Shown here: one piece after another, positions 6,698 through 12,183 of the stretch
Layout: each line of letters begins with the position of its first letter
Position numbering within the stretch: position 1 is the stretch's first letter
Origin: UBA6136 sp964386975
Lineage (GTDB): Bacteria; Pseudomonadota; Gammaproteobacteria; Methylococcales; Methylococcaceae
DNA length: 12,183 nucleotides
Assembly: GCA_964386975.1 (NCBI GenBank)
Contig: CAYLUS010000052.1
Location: 1 to 12,183, forward strand
Direction: 5' to 3'
The notes under the pieces: model-generated
The model's input: only the letters and a program-made list of their open reading frames with translations
Told to the model about the DNA's origin: nothing
Database searches by the model: none
Position numbers and translations under genes: made by a program

Positions 6698-6747
6698 ACG
6701 CTGTGCAAGCTCATTGAGGTAATGCCGAGTTTACGGTGCGCGCCGCA

Positions 6748-7011
6748 TCAGCGGGCACGGCCGAGATTCAGATCATTGGCATTCTCAGGGGACATCGTCT
6801 TATGGCCCAACGCCAGTTCCTCAGCGGTTCTGTGTCTGACGCGCATCTCGGAATAAGCGGTAAAGGTCGCCATAAACATCAGGATCCCCACAAAAGAAGC
6901 CCAGAGCCGATCCGGTTCCTTCATCCAGAACAGGATCCACTTCGGTTTGACAAGACCGATCAGAAAAACGACCGGAGAAAGGGCAACCAGCAACATCAGG
7001 AATTTCAGCAC
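6748..7011 (-). CDS. Small two-helix inner-membrane protein, unknown function
   Basis: The product is 87 residues from a GTG at 7011, chosen because GGAG lies 7 bases upstream (GGAGAGCTCTCGTG). A longer frame reaching 7080 would overlap the cysS stop and lacks such a site. Helix one is about residues 4-20 (FLMLLVALSPVVFLIGL). Helix two is about 36-53 (LWASFVGILMFMATFTAYS). A short basic/Trp-rich loop (KPKWILFWMKEPDR) joins them, and a polar tail follows beginning EMRVRHRTAEELALGHK. Both ends may face the same side. I recognise no family. It lies 65 bases after cysS and 50 before mrp on the same strand, so it is probably part of that transcript; a long T-rich tract (minus strand, about 7036-7022) precedes it. 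Confidence 0.75.
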   Translation of the reverse strand: MLKFLMLLVALSPVVFLIGLVKPKWILFWMKEPDRLWASFVGILMFMATFTAYSEMRVRHRTAEELALGHKTMSPENANDLNLGRAR

Positions 7012-7076
7012 GAGAGCTCTCCAAAAAAAACAAAAAGACGCATAGTTAGACCGCTTTCGAGTCGTTGGTTCCGCAA

Positions 7077-8483
7077 TCAAGCCCGTCGCCAGGTCGTTTG
7101 GCCGCCGGTATCCTCAAGAACAACGCCTGCATCGGCCAATACGCCACGAATACGATCTGCTTCTGCCCAGTTTTTCTGGGCTCTGGCCTCAAGGCGCTGT
7201 GCGATCAGGGCGTCGATGTCTTCATTTTTCAAGCCTGCGCCTTGCTCAAGGGAGACACCGCCCTGCAGGAAATCATCCGGATCCATCGAAAGCAGGCCCA
7301 AGATCCCTCCCAGATGACGCAGAAGGCCTGCAAGCGCTGACGCCTTGTCCATCGAGTCAGCTCTCATGCGATTCACGTCACGAGCCAGATCAAACAGCAC
7401 GGCGAGCGCCTCTGCGGTATTGAAATCATCGTTCATGGCGCTTGAAAAGCGACTCTGGTAGGCAGTCGCTGATTCCAGTTCACCGGCCGTTGCCTCTGAT
7501 GGCACGAGACCCCGAAGCGCCGTATAGAGACGGGTCAGTGCCGCCTGCGCTTCATCGAGGTTGTCATCACTGTAATTGAGCGGGCTTCTGTAATGGCTGT
7601 TCAGGATAAAGAAGCGGACAACCTCCGGACGATAGCGGTTGAGGATCTCCCGAACCGTAAAGAAATTGCCGAGAGACTTGGACATCTTCTCCTCATCCAC
7701 CCGCACAAAGCCATTGTGCATCCAAAGGTTGACGAAGGGCTTACCGGTCGCCCCCTCAGACTGGGCAATCTCGTTCTCATGATGCGGAAACTGGAGGTCC
7801 ATGCCGCCGCCATGAATATCAAAGTGATCGCCAAGACACCGGGTCGACATGGCCGAACACTCGATGTGCCAGCCTGGTCGGCCTTCACCCCAGGGGGAAG
7901 GCCAGAAGGGCTCACCGGGTTTTGCCCGTTTCCAGAGTACAAAGTCAAGGGGATCCCGCTTGGCCTCATCGACACCCACGCGCTCCCCTGCCCTTAGATC
8001 TTCCAGTTGCTTGCCGGAGAGGCGTCCATAGGCCGCAAATCGCGATACGGCGTAAAACACATCGCCATTGCTGCCAATATAGGCCAGATCCTTGTCGATC
8101 AAGGTTTGCACCATGGCCAGGATGTCATCGATCGAACCGGTTGCCTTGGGTTCAAGATCCGGAGGAAGCACGCCGAGCGCCTGCTCATCTTCATGCATCG
8201 CCTCAATGAACCGGGCAGTCAGGGCGTCGATGGATTCACCGTTCTGATTGGCGCGCTGGATAATCTTGTCATCGATGTCGGTGACGTTTCTGACATAAAT
8301 CACCTGATAACCGAGATGCCGGAGATAACGGCTGACCACATCGAAGGCCACCATCACCCGGGCATGACCCAGGTGACAGTAGTCATAGACCGTCATCCCG
8401 CACACATACATTCGAACCTGCCCCTCAATGAGCGGTACCAAGGGTTCCTTGCGCCGGGTCAGGGTGTTGTAGATCTGCAGCAT
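7077..8483 (-). CDS. cysS: Cysteinyl-tRNA synthetase
   Basis: This class I aminoacyl-tRNA synthetase charges tRNA-Cys with cysteine. The 468 residues from the ATG at 8483 open MLQIYNTLTRRKEPL, as in other CysRS; an upstream start at 8537 would lie inside gltX and is rejected. The zinc site is complete at the positions known from E. coli: Cys28 (YVCGMTVYD), Cys209 (GWHIECSAMS), His234 and Glu238 (FPHHENEIAQSE). The HIGH-type motif is HLGH (37-40) and the KMSKS motif is EEKMSKSLGNFF (264-275). The C-terminal anticodon-binding part ends with LADAGVVLEDTGGQTTWRR. It begins 4 bases after the gltX stop, so the two synthetase genes are surely cotranscribed. Confidence 0.97.
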   Translation of the reverse strand: MLQIYNTLTRRKEPLVPLIEGQVRMYVCGMTVYDYCHLGHARVMVAFDVVSRYLRHLGYQVIYVRNVTDIDDKIIQRANQNGESIDALTARFIEAMHEDEQALGVLPPDLEPKATGSIDDILAMVQTLIDKDLAYIGSNGDVFYAVSRFAAYGRLSGKQLEDLRAGERVGVDEAKRDPLDFVLWKRAKPGEPFWPSPWGEGRPGWHIECSAMSTRCLGDHFDIHGGGMDLQFPHHENEIAQSEGATGKPFVNLWMHNGFVRVDEEKMSKSLGNFFTVREILNRYRPEVVRFFILNSHYRSPLNYSDDNLDEAQAALTRLYTALRGLVPSEATAGELESATAYQSRFSSAMNDDFNTAEALAVLFDLARDVNRMRADSMDKASALAGLLRHLGGILGLLSMDPDDFLQGGVSLEQGAGLKNEDIDALIAQRLEARAQKNWAEADRIRGVLADAGVVLEDTGGQTTWRRA

Positions 8484-8487
8484 ACCG

Positions 8488-9885
8488 TCAATCCTGAATG
8501 AATTCAGCGAGGCGTGAGACTCGCCGTTGGGGAGCAATCAGCCGATAGACCAGCGCCAGTTCCGGACCATCATGGCGGCCGGTAAAGGCGGCCCGCAGCG
8601 GCATGAAAAGGGCTTTGCCCTTGGCGTCGGTCCGGGTCTTCAGATTCCCGAGGAAGCCTTGGAAATCGGAGTGCGGGTCGGCGGCAAAGTCCATCGCCGC
8701 GCGAAAGAAATCGGGACCGGCCGCATCGGCCGCCGCGAGGCAATCGGCTTCGACCGGAAACGCGGTATCGCTGAAGAGGCATTCAGCCCATTGCTCGGCC
8801 TCTCTTGGAAAAAGGCAATTGGCGCGGACCAGTTCCAGAAATTCAGGGAGAACCTGCTCTGGAACCCACGCCGTGCAACGAGGCGTGATCCAGTCTCTGA
8901 TCACATCGGGCGTCGCGCTTCGAACCGCCAACGACTGCCAGTGGTTGAGGTGGGTCAGATCAAAGCGTGCGGGCGAGCGGCCAACTCGCGTCAGCGAAAA
9001 ACCCTGTTTCAGAGCCTCAAAGCCAAGAAATTCATCCGTGTCATAGTGGTGGCCAAGGCGCGCCATCATGTTGGCGAGGGCCAGAGGAAAATATCCCTCC
9101 TCCCGGAGTTGCTGAATCGAGCGACTGCCATTGCGCTTGGATAAGGGCGCACCATCGTCCCCAAGAATCAGGGCCGTATGGGCATAGGCCGGCACGCTAA
9201 GTGCGAGGGCCTCAAGAATCATGATCTGGCGCGGCGTATTGGTCAGGTGATCTTCACCCCGGACAACATGCGTGACCCCCATCAGACTGTCATCGATGGC
9301 GTTACAAAAAAAGAAGGCTGCACTGCCGTCTGCGCGGCGAATGATGAAATCGCCAATCTCATCACTCAGAAATTTCTGGGGGCCGCGGACGCCATCATCA
9401 AAACTGATAAAGGCGCCGGTGGGCACCCGAAACCGGAGGGTCGGCTGCCGTCCCTCGGCCACCAGGCGAGCCTGGTCATCTGCCGAGAGGTTACGGCACT
9501 TGCCGCTGTAGCGCGGGGGTTTTCCGGAGGCGAGCTGCACCTTGCGCGAGACTTCAAGTTCGGTCGGGGTGCAGTAACACGGATAGGCCTGGGCCGATTC
9601 AATCAGCCGGTCGTAGTACTCGGCATAGATGGCGCTGCGCTCGGATTGAAACCAGTCCTGATTGGCTGTTGGTTTTTTTGGACCTTCCTGCCACTCGATA
9701 CCCATCCAGTGGAGATCGTCGATGAGTGATGCCACAAACTCGGTGCGGCTGCGCTCTTGATCCGTATCTTCGATACGAAGCAGAAATTGTTGCCCCAAAA
9801 GCGCGCTGAAGAGAGCGGTGCGGGCATTTCCAAGATGAATCAGTCCGGTCGGACTGGGGGCAAAGCGGGTCTTTTTGGCGACCAT
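8488..9885 (-). CDS. gltX: Glutamyl-tRNA synthetase
   Basis: GltX charges tRNA-Glu (in some bacteria also tRNA-Gln) with glutamate, feeding translation and the C5 tetrapyrrole pathway. The 465 residues start at the ATG at 9885 (MVAKKTRFAPSPTG). An in-frame ATG at 9912 adds nine residues but has no ribosome binding site and would lie at the expected transcription start of the promoter noted upstream. Motifs: FAPSPTGLIHLGNARTALF (8-26, HIGH-type HLGN), RIEDTDQERS (37-46), a zinc-site-like set Cys103, Cys105, Tyr126, Cys130 (YPCYC and RYSGKC), VVRGEDHL (207-214) and the KMSKS equivalent PLSKRNG (247-253). The second motif and the short C-terminal half place it in a GluRS branch different from the usual E. 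coli-like KLSKRHG enzymes. Its sequence alone does not show whether it discriminates tRNA-Glu from tRNA-Gln. cysS follows 4 bases later. Confidence 0.95.
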   Translation of the reverse strand: MVAKKTRFAPSPTGLIHLGNARTALFSALLGQQFLLRIEDTDQERSRTEFVASLIDDLHWMGIEWQEGPKKPTANQDWFQSERSAIYAEYYDRLIESAQAYPCYCTPTELEVSRKVQLASGKPPRYSGKCRNLSADDQARLVAEGRQPTLRFRVPTGAFISFDDGVRGPQKFLSDEIGDFIIRRADGSAAFFFCNAIDDSLMGVTHVVRGEDHLTNTPRQIMILEALALSVPAYAHTALILGDDGAPLSKRNGSRSIQQLREEGYFPLALANMMARLGHHYDTDEFLGFEALKQGFSLTRVGRSPARFDLTHLNHWQSLAVRSATPDVIRDWITPRCTAWVPEQVLPEFLELVRANCLFPREAEQWAECLFSDTAFPVEADCLAAADAAGPDFFRAAMDFAADPHSDFQGFLGNLKTRTDAKGKALFMPLRAAFTGRHDGPELALVYRLIAPQRRVSRLAEFIQD

Positions 9886-9918
9886 GAGGTAATCCGTCCG
9901 GGGCTGTTGCATCGCGTC

Positions 9919-9947
9919 ATTAAACTAGCTGAAGCCTTTTGCCGCAA
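9919..9947 (-). promoter_or_regulatory. Candidate sigma-70-type promoter for gltX-cysS
   Basis: On the minus strand TTGCGG (9947-9942) and TTTAAT (9924-9919) are separated by exactly 17 bases. The -10 matches consensus at five of six positions; the -35 is weak (TTG plus mismatches). Transcription would begin near 9912, which fits the choice of 9885 as the translation start. It is placed between the lipoprotein-like gene and gltX. Confidence 0.35.
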
Positions 9948-10024
9948 GCCTTCCGGCCATTATCGTCGGTGCTTCAGGCGGTTCGAAGATGGGGTGCAAG
10001 GCTGCTTTTGACGGCGCCTTGCGC

Positions 10025-10387
10025 CTACAGCGGGGGTCCCTTTTGCGGGTCGACCTGCTGGGTATTGGGGCTGTCTTCCGAATGATGGGGATGGTAGAAG
10101 GGATACCCCTCCTTGGACTGATAGTTGCCGTTCTGGTAACTCGATGCGTAATGGGGGTCGAGGTCCTGCGTCTTTTTAAAGACCCCGCCATCCGGGGATT
10201 TGAAGGTTTCTCCATAGCCTTCCCCCCAGCCGCCGCGGTTGGGTCCCATTTCCAGTCCTCCGGTGCCATAGTCAAGGCCCATGCCGGCATTGGAGGACAT
10301 GCCGCATCCTTCCAGAAGGCTGATGACTGCCAGTACCTTGAGGCGTCGGAAGCAAACCGATCGGCTGAGGGGGTGGATTGGCTTCAT
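10025..10387 (-). CDS. Small putative lipoprotein
   Basis: The product is 120 residues from the ATG at 10387, which has a good ribosome binding site (AAGGAG, then AACCA). The N-terminus has basic residues (SRSVCFRRLK) followed by a short hydrophobic core VLAVISLL and the sequence LLEGC with Cys28. This is lipobox-like but has Glu at -2, which is unusual, so lipidation is uncertain. The mature part is low-complexity: rich in Gly, Asn, Asp and Tyr, with GGWGEGYGETF, DPHYASSYQNGNYQSKEGYPFYHPHH, here shortened to its pattern, and a Gln/Pro tail ending QKGPPL. No enzyme motif is visible. It probably sits at the cell envelope. It is the first gene of the minus-strand run but is separated from gltX by a candidate promoter. 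Confidence 0.65.
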   Translation of the reverse strand: MKPIHPLSRSVCFRRLKVLAVISLLEGCGMSSNAGMGLDYGTGGLEMGPNRGGWGEGYGETFKSPDGGVFKKTQDLDPHYASSYQNGNYQSKEGYPFYHPHHSEDSPNTQQVDPQKGPPL

Positions 10388-10471
10388 TGGTTCTCCTTGA
10401 AAATCACTTTTCGGTAGAATCGCCGTTTTTTGAATGATCGGCAACGTTTCAGGTCATCAATGAGGTAACCG

Positions 10472-10741
10472 GTGCTCGATGAAGAAGAGATTCTCTGCCC
10501 CTGCAGCGGGACCCGGGTTCGGCAGATCCGTCGCTACGTCGAGCGGGGAATCGTTGATGTTACCGCCATTTCCGAGGGTACAGGCGCACTGAGCGGCTGC
10601 GGTGGCTGTGAATTCGACGTCCTCGAGGCCCTCGATATTCTGAAGGCCGAGGTTGGTGAACAAAACGCCAAGACGGCCGCAGGCACTACCCCAGCGCCTG
10701 TAGCTCAGGAATCGCCTACTCCTTCAGGGATGGACGAGTGA
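10472..10741 (+). CDS. Bfd-like [2Fe-2S]-binding protein
   Basis: The product is 89 residues from a GTG with a GAGGT site 5 bases upstream. Four cysteines are spaced as in the BFD-like [2Fe-2S] fold: CPC (Cys9, Cys11) and CGGC (Cys43, Cys46), with 31 residues between pairs. The intervening part, VRQIRRYVERGIVDVTAIS, matches the family's helical segment, and GTGALSGCGGC its second loop. The family includes bacterioferritin-associated ferredoxin and many small proteins of unknown partner; there is no bacterioferritin in view. The last 30 residues are a Pro/Thr/Ala-rich tail. A TAGAAT -10-like hexamer lies at 10415-10420, without a convincing -35. The stop overlaps an alternative GTG start of the next gene, suggesting cotranscription. 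Confidence 0.75.
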   Translation: MLDEEEILCPCSGTRVRQIRRYVERGIVDVTAISEGTGALSGCGGCEFDVLEALDILKAEVGEQNAKTAAGTTPAPVAQESPTPSGMDE

Positions 10742-10779
10742 GGCTGATCGTCGATAACGATCGCAATGAAGAGGTTTTT

Positions 10780-11016
10780 ATGGTGGGTTTCTGGCTGGAA
10801 TGGGTTGCGGTCGTCACAGGTCTTGTGGCGGTCTGGCATTGGTATCAGGCTTCTCAGGTTCGGTTTCCGGATTCGAGCCTTGAATCATTCAAGATCGCTG
10901 ATCTGTGCAAGATCGGAGAAGCGGGGAACCGGCAGGCGCAGCTAAATCGCGGCGCCGCCCTCTGGACCGCCGCGACGGTGATCCTCCAGGCGGTTGCCGG
11001 GGTCGTCAGTAACTAA
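10780..11016 (+). CDS. Small two-helix membrane protein, unknown function
   Basis: The product is 78 residues from the ATG at 10780, with GAAGAGG 5 bases upstream (GAAGAGGTTTTTATG). An alternative GTG at 10738 overlaps the stop of the Fe-S gene and would add 14 polar residues; both starts are possible and the first is preferred for its binding site. Hydrophobic segments are WVAVVTGLVAVWHWYQA near the N-terminus and LWTAATVILQAVAGVV at the C-terminus, separated by a polar stretch beginning RFPDSSLESFKIADLC. I recognise no family. Its coupling to the Bfd-like gene suggests a shared role, perhaps electron transfer at the membrane, but that is a guess. Confidence 0.65.
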   Translation: MVGFWLEWVAVVTGLVAVWHWYQASQVRFPDSSLESFKIADLCKIGEAGNRQAQLNRGAALWTAATVILQAVAGVVSN

Positions 11017-11055
11017 ATGGCCACAAAACTGACATTCGCACCTGGGTCGACGACA

Positions 11056-11763
11056 TCAATGCCGGCGGCGGTAGCGTCGGTGCTCAGTAACGGTGCCAAT
11101 GATGCTAAAGGGCGTTAAATCGGAGCGAAGGGTCGGAAAGTCGTCATTCAGGGGCACCAGTTCAACCACGTCCTGCCCCGATTCGTCCCGTCCGCGTGGC
11201 CGATACTTCTTGAAAGTGGCCTCCTCCTCGGCGTTCAGGGCCACGACATAGTCTCCGGGGGTCGGTCGGATATCGGGGTCAACAATGATGACATCGCCCT
11301 CACGAAATTCCGGCTGCATCGAGGCACCTCGGACGGTGAGCGCAAAGGCATCCTTGCCCTGCGGGACCTGGCTATGTAGATAATCCTCCGCGCCGCCGTC
11401 CCGGTGGGAATTGACGGCCTCGCGCCAGACCCCGGCCTGAACAAAGCTGATGAGTGGAATTTTCGGCACCGCTTCATGGGCAAAGTGCCGTCGCCCCTCC
11501 GGCTCGCTGCTCGTTGTTCTGTGGCTCTCCGCCTCCAGCGCCGCCTCTTCACCGACATCCGGCTCGTAATCTAACGTACCGAACGGCAGTTTCAGCTTGG
11601 ATTCGATATTGCGTGCGGCCTTCTCGCCCATGTTCCGATGGCCGTGGAGCAATTGCGAAATGTAGGTGCAATCGATGGCGTAGTGCTTGGCAAAGGCGCT
11701 GATCGTCGGAAACTTGGCGACCGCGTGCTTGAGTGCCCGAACCCGAACGGCATGGATTTCCAT
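11056..11763 (-). CDS. LexA/CI-type transcriptional repressor (HTH + S24 peptidase)
   Basis: The 235-residue product has an N-terminal helix-turn-helix (about 12-55: AVAKFPTISAFAKHYAIDC, then TYISQLLHGHRNMGEKAAR), typical of XRE/phage repressors. The C-terminal part is an S24 peptidase. The self-cleavage site is Ala110-Gly111 in FVQAGVWREA. The catalytic serine is Ser148 (VRGASMQPEFREGD) and the lysine Lys185 (ATFKKYRP), 37 residues apart as in LexA. Known relatives are inactivated by RecA-stimulated self-cleavage during DNA damage. GAGG lies 7 bases before the ATG. On the minus strand TATGAT (11802-11797) could be a -10, in or beside inverted-repeat operator candidates, so autoregulation is likely. 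There is no other clear phage gene, only a partial unknown gene to the right, so it may be a lone SOS-type regulator or a prophage relic. Confidence 0.9.
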   Translation of the reverse strand: MEIHAVRVRALKHAVAKFPTISAFAKHYAIDCTYISQLLHGHRNMGEKAARNIESKLKLPFGTLDYEPDVGEEAALEAESHRTTSSEPEGRRHFAHEAVPKIPLISFVQAGVWREAVNSHRDGGAEDYLHSQVPQGKDAFALTVRGASMQPEFREGDVIIVDPDIRPTPGDYVVALNAEEEATFKKYRPRGRDESGQDVVELVPLNDDFPTLRSDLTPFSIIGTVTEHRRYRRRH

Positions 11764-12013
11764 AATTAGCCTCGGCTATTGACTGAACTAGGGTAATCAT
11801 AGCAAAAAATAGCTGGTGCTATTGTTTATCGCCGATGTGCCGGTCTCGATGGTTCGCGGCGCAATACTACAGCCAAGCAACTTCAGCGGTCAGCATCGCC
11901 ATAAGCGAGCGGTGCAGGCATCGCTTTTTGAGCAACATCTGGGGTCTCCCGCCTCGCTTGAGATGTCACCCAGCACGCCTTGTAAGCGCTTGTCGGGATC
12001 TTCATCACTGCTG
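11764..12013. other. Intergenic region upstream of the repressor
   Basis: About 250 bases lie between the repressor start and the GC-rich hairpin. The first 60 hold the operator candidates and the repressor promoter. The rest has only frames I do not trust: a plus-strand GTG frame from 11816 (79 codons) that starts inside the candidate operator and encodes no recognisable HTH or Cro, and a 38-codon minus-strand frame. I see no divergent regulator gene. A small antisense or decayed gene cannot be excluded. Confidence 0.4.
11775..11823. promoter_or_regulatory. Candidate operator with inverted AATAGC/GCTATT half-sites
   Basis: Four related half-sites occur within 49 bases: GCTATT (11775-11780), ATAGC (11799-11803), AATAGC (11808-11813) and GCTATT (11818-11823). 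The last two form a perfect 16-base inverted repeat with spacer TGGT. They surround the TATGAT -10-like sequence of the minus-strand repressor. A multi-half-site arrangement just upstream of an HTH-S24 repressor is what an autoregulatory operator would look like; binding is inferred, not shown. Confidence 0.5.
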
Positions 12014-12042
12014 AAGGGGGCCTCTTTATTTATTGGCCCCTT
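12014..12042. terminator. Strong GC-rich hairpin, likely 3' end of the adjacent gene
   Basis: On the plus strand AAGGGGGCC, a 12-base AT-rich loop TCTTTATTTATT and GGCCCCTT form a stem of about 8 bp with one bulged G. It overlaps the TAA of the minus-strand partial gene. A run of U is lacking on either side (minus: TTCAGC; plus: TTAAAT), so it is not a textbook intrinsic terminator. It may still stop transcription or protect the 3' end. Confidence 0.4.
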
Positions 12043-12183
12043 AAATAGGCTGTGATGCATATTTGGCAGCCGGGTGCTGAAAATATGATTTCACGCGCTC
12101 CGGCCAGGTCGTCAGTTGGTTCATGAAAGCCTGCGCCTTCTCCAGGAGCTGCTCCCGGTTCTCGCGGACCGGATCCAGGCGAA
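12041..12183 (-). CDS. C-terminus of an unrecognised gene (partial)
   Basis: A minus-strand frame enters from the right edge and ends at TAA 12043-12041. The visible 46 residues (starting RLDPVRENREQLLEKAQAF) are charged and helical, with WPERVKSYFQHPAAKY near the end, and finish in ASQPI. No motif identifies the family. A GC-rich hairpin directly at the stop supports this as a real gene end. It is on the same strand as the repressor, about 280 bases upstream of it. Confidence 0.6.
   Translation of the reverse strand, partial: RLDPVRENREQLLEKAQAFMNQLTTWPERVKSYFQHPAAKYASQPI

Noticed and set aside
6110..6856. Long plus-strand open frame opposite mrp
   Set aside because: It is a shadow of the high-GC mrp coding strand, with no start site and a non-protein-like composition. 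Similar long antisense frames opposite hemL, cysS and gltX were rejected for the same reason.
10000..10024. GGCGC-AAG-GCGCC hairpin after the lipoprotein stop as a terminator
   Set aside because: The stem is short and no T-run follows on the minus strand, so it does not meet the usual pattern.
11824..11990. 38-codon minus-strand frame (beginning MKIPTSAYKACW) upstream of the repressor
   Set aside because: It has no ribosome binding site and no family resemblance; likely chance.
11816..12055. 79-codon plus-strand frame as a Cro-like gene divergent to the repressor
   Set aside because: The start lies inside the candidate operator, there is no ribosome binding site, and the product shows no helix-turn-helix or known motif.
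1..12183. CRISPR arrays, tRNA or rRNA genes
   Set aside because: No regularly spaced repeats and no TTCGA-type T-arm with a foldable cloverleaf or conserved rRNA segment was found on reading either strand.

Overview
The window is bacterial DNA, most likely from a proteobacterium in or near the Gammaproteobacteria/Acidithiobacillia. This rests on the Dcd variant, the GltX with a PLSKRNG second signature motif, the Mrp with a fused DUF59 domain and the gene neighbourhood. The species cannot be fixed from the sequence alone.

Left arm (1 to about 3335) is an accessory, decaying region. It holds an unrecognised minus-strand frame interrupted by a stop (106-330) and a broken mazEF toxin-antitoxin pair: mazE has an in-frame TAA, and mazF has a premature TAA plus a frameshift (407-943). 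A gene-poor stretch follows. Next comes one intact long gene for a secreted, cysteine-containing, glycine-rich protein of 541 residues (1306-2931). The arm ends in a tyrosine-recombinase fragment (3038-3335) that runs into the 3' end of hemL. These features suggest an old integrated element.

Centre (3325 to about 10390) is core housekeeping sequence, all on the minus strand. In transcription order it reads: small putative lipoprotein, gltX (glutamyl-tRNA synthetase), cysS (cysteinyl-tRNA synthetase), a two-helix membrane protein, mrp/apbC (Fe-S carrier P-loop ATPase), an intrinsic terminator at 5527-5560, a 388-base gap, dcd (dCTP deaminase) and hemL (glutamate-1-semialdehyde aminomutase). 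gltX and cysS are 4 bases apart. GltX supplies Glu-tRNA for both translation and the C5 tetrapyrrole pathway in which HemL is the last step before ALA, so the two genes are metabolically linked. The 388-base gap holds hairpins and a 17-codon plus-strand frame whose ribosome binding site can be folded into a stem.

Right arm (10472-12183) has a plus-strand pair, a Bfd-like [2Fe-2S] protein and a small two-helix membrane protein. Convergent to these is a LexA/CI-type self-cleaving repressor (HTH plus S24 peptidase) with inverted-repeat candidate operators upstream. The window ends in the C-terminus of an unrecognised minus-strand gene next to a strong GC-rich hairpin.

I found no CRISPR array, tRNA, rRNA or intact insertion sequence. 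No convincing new multi-gene system is visible. The most unusual items are the glycine-rich secreted protein, the split mazE, the occluded-RBS mini-ORF and the repressor region.
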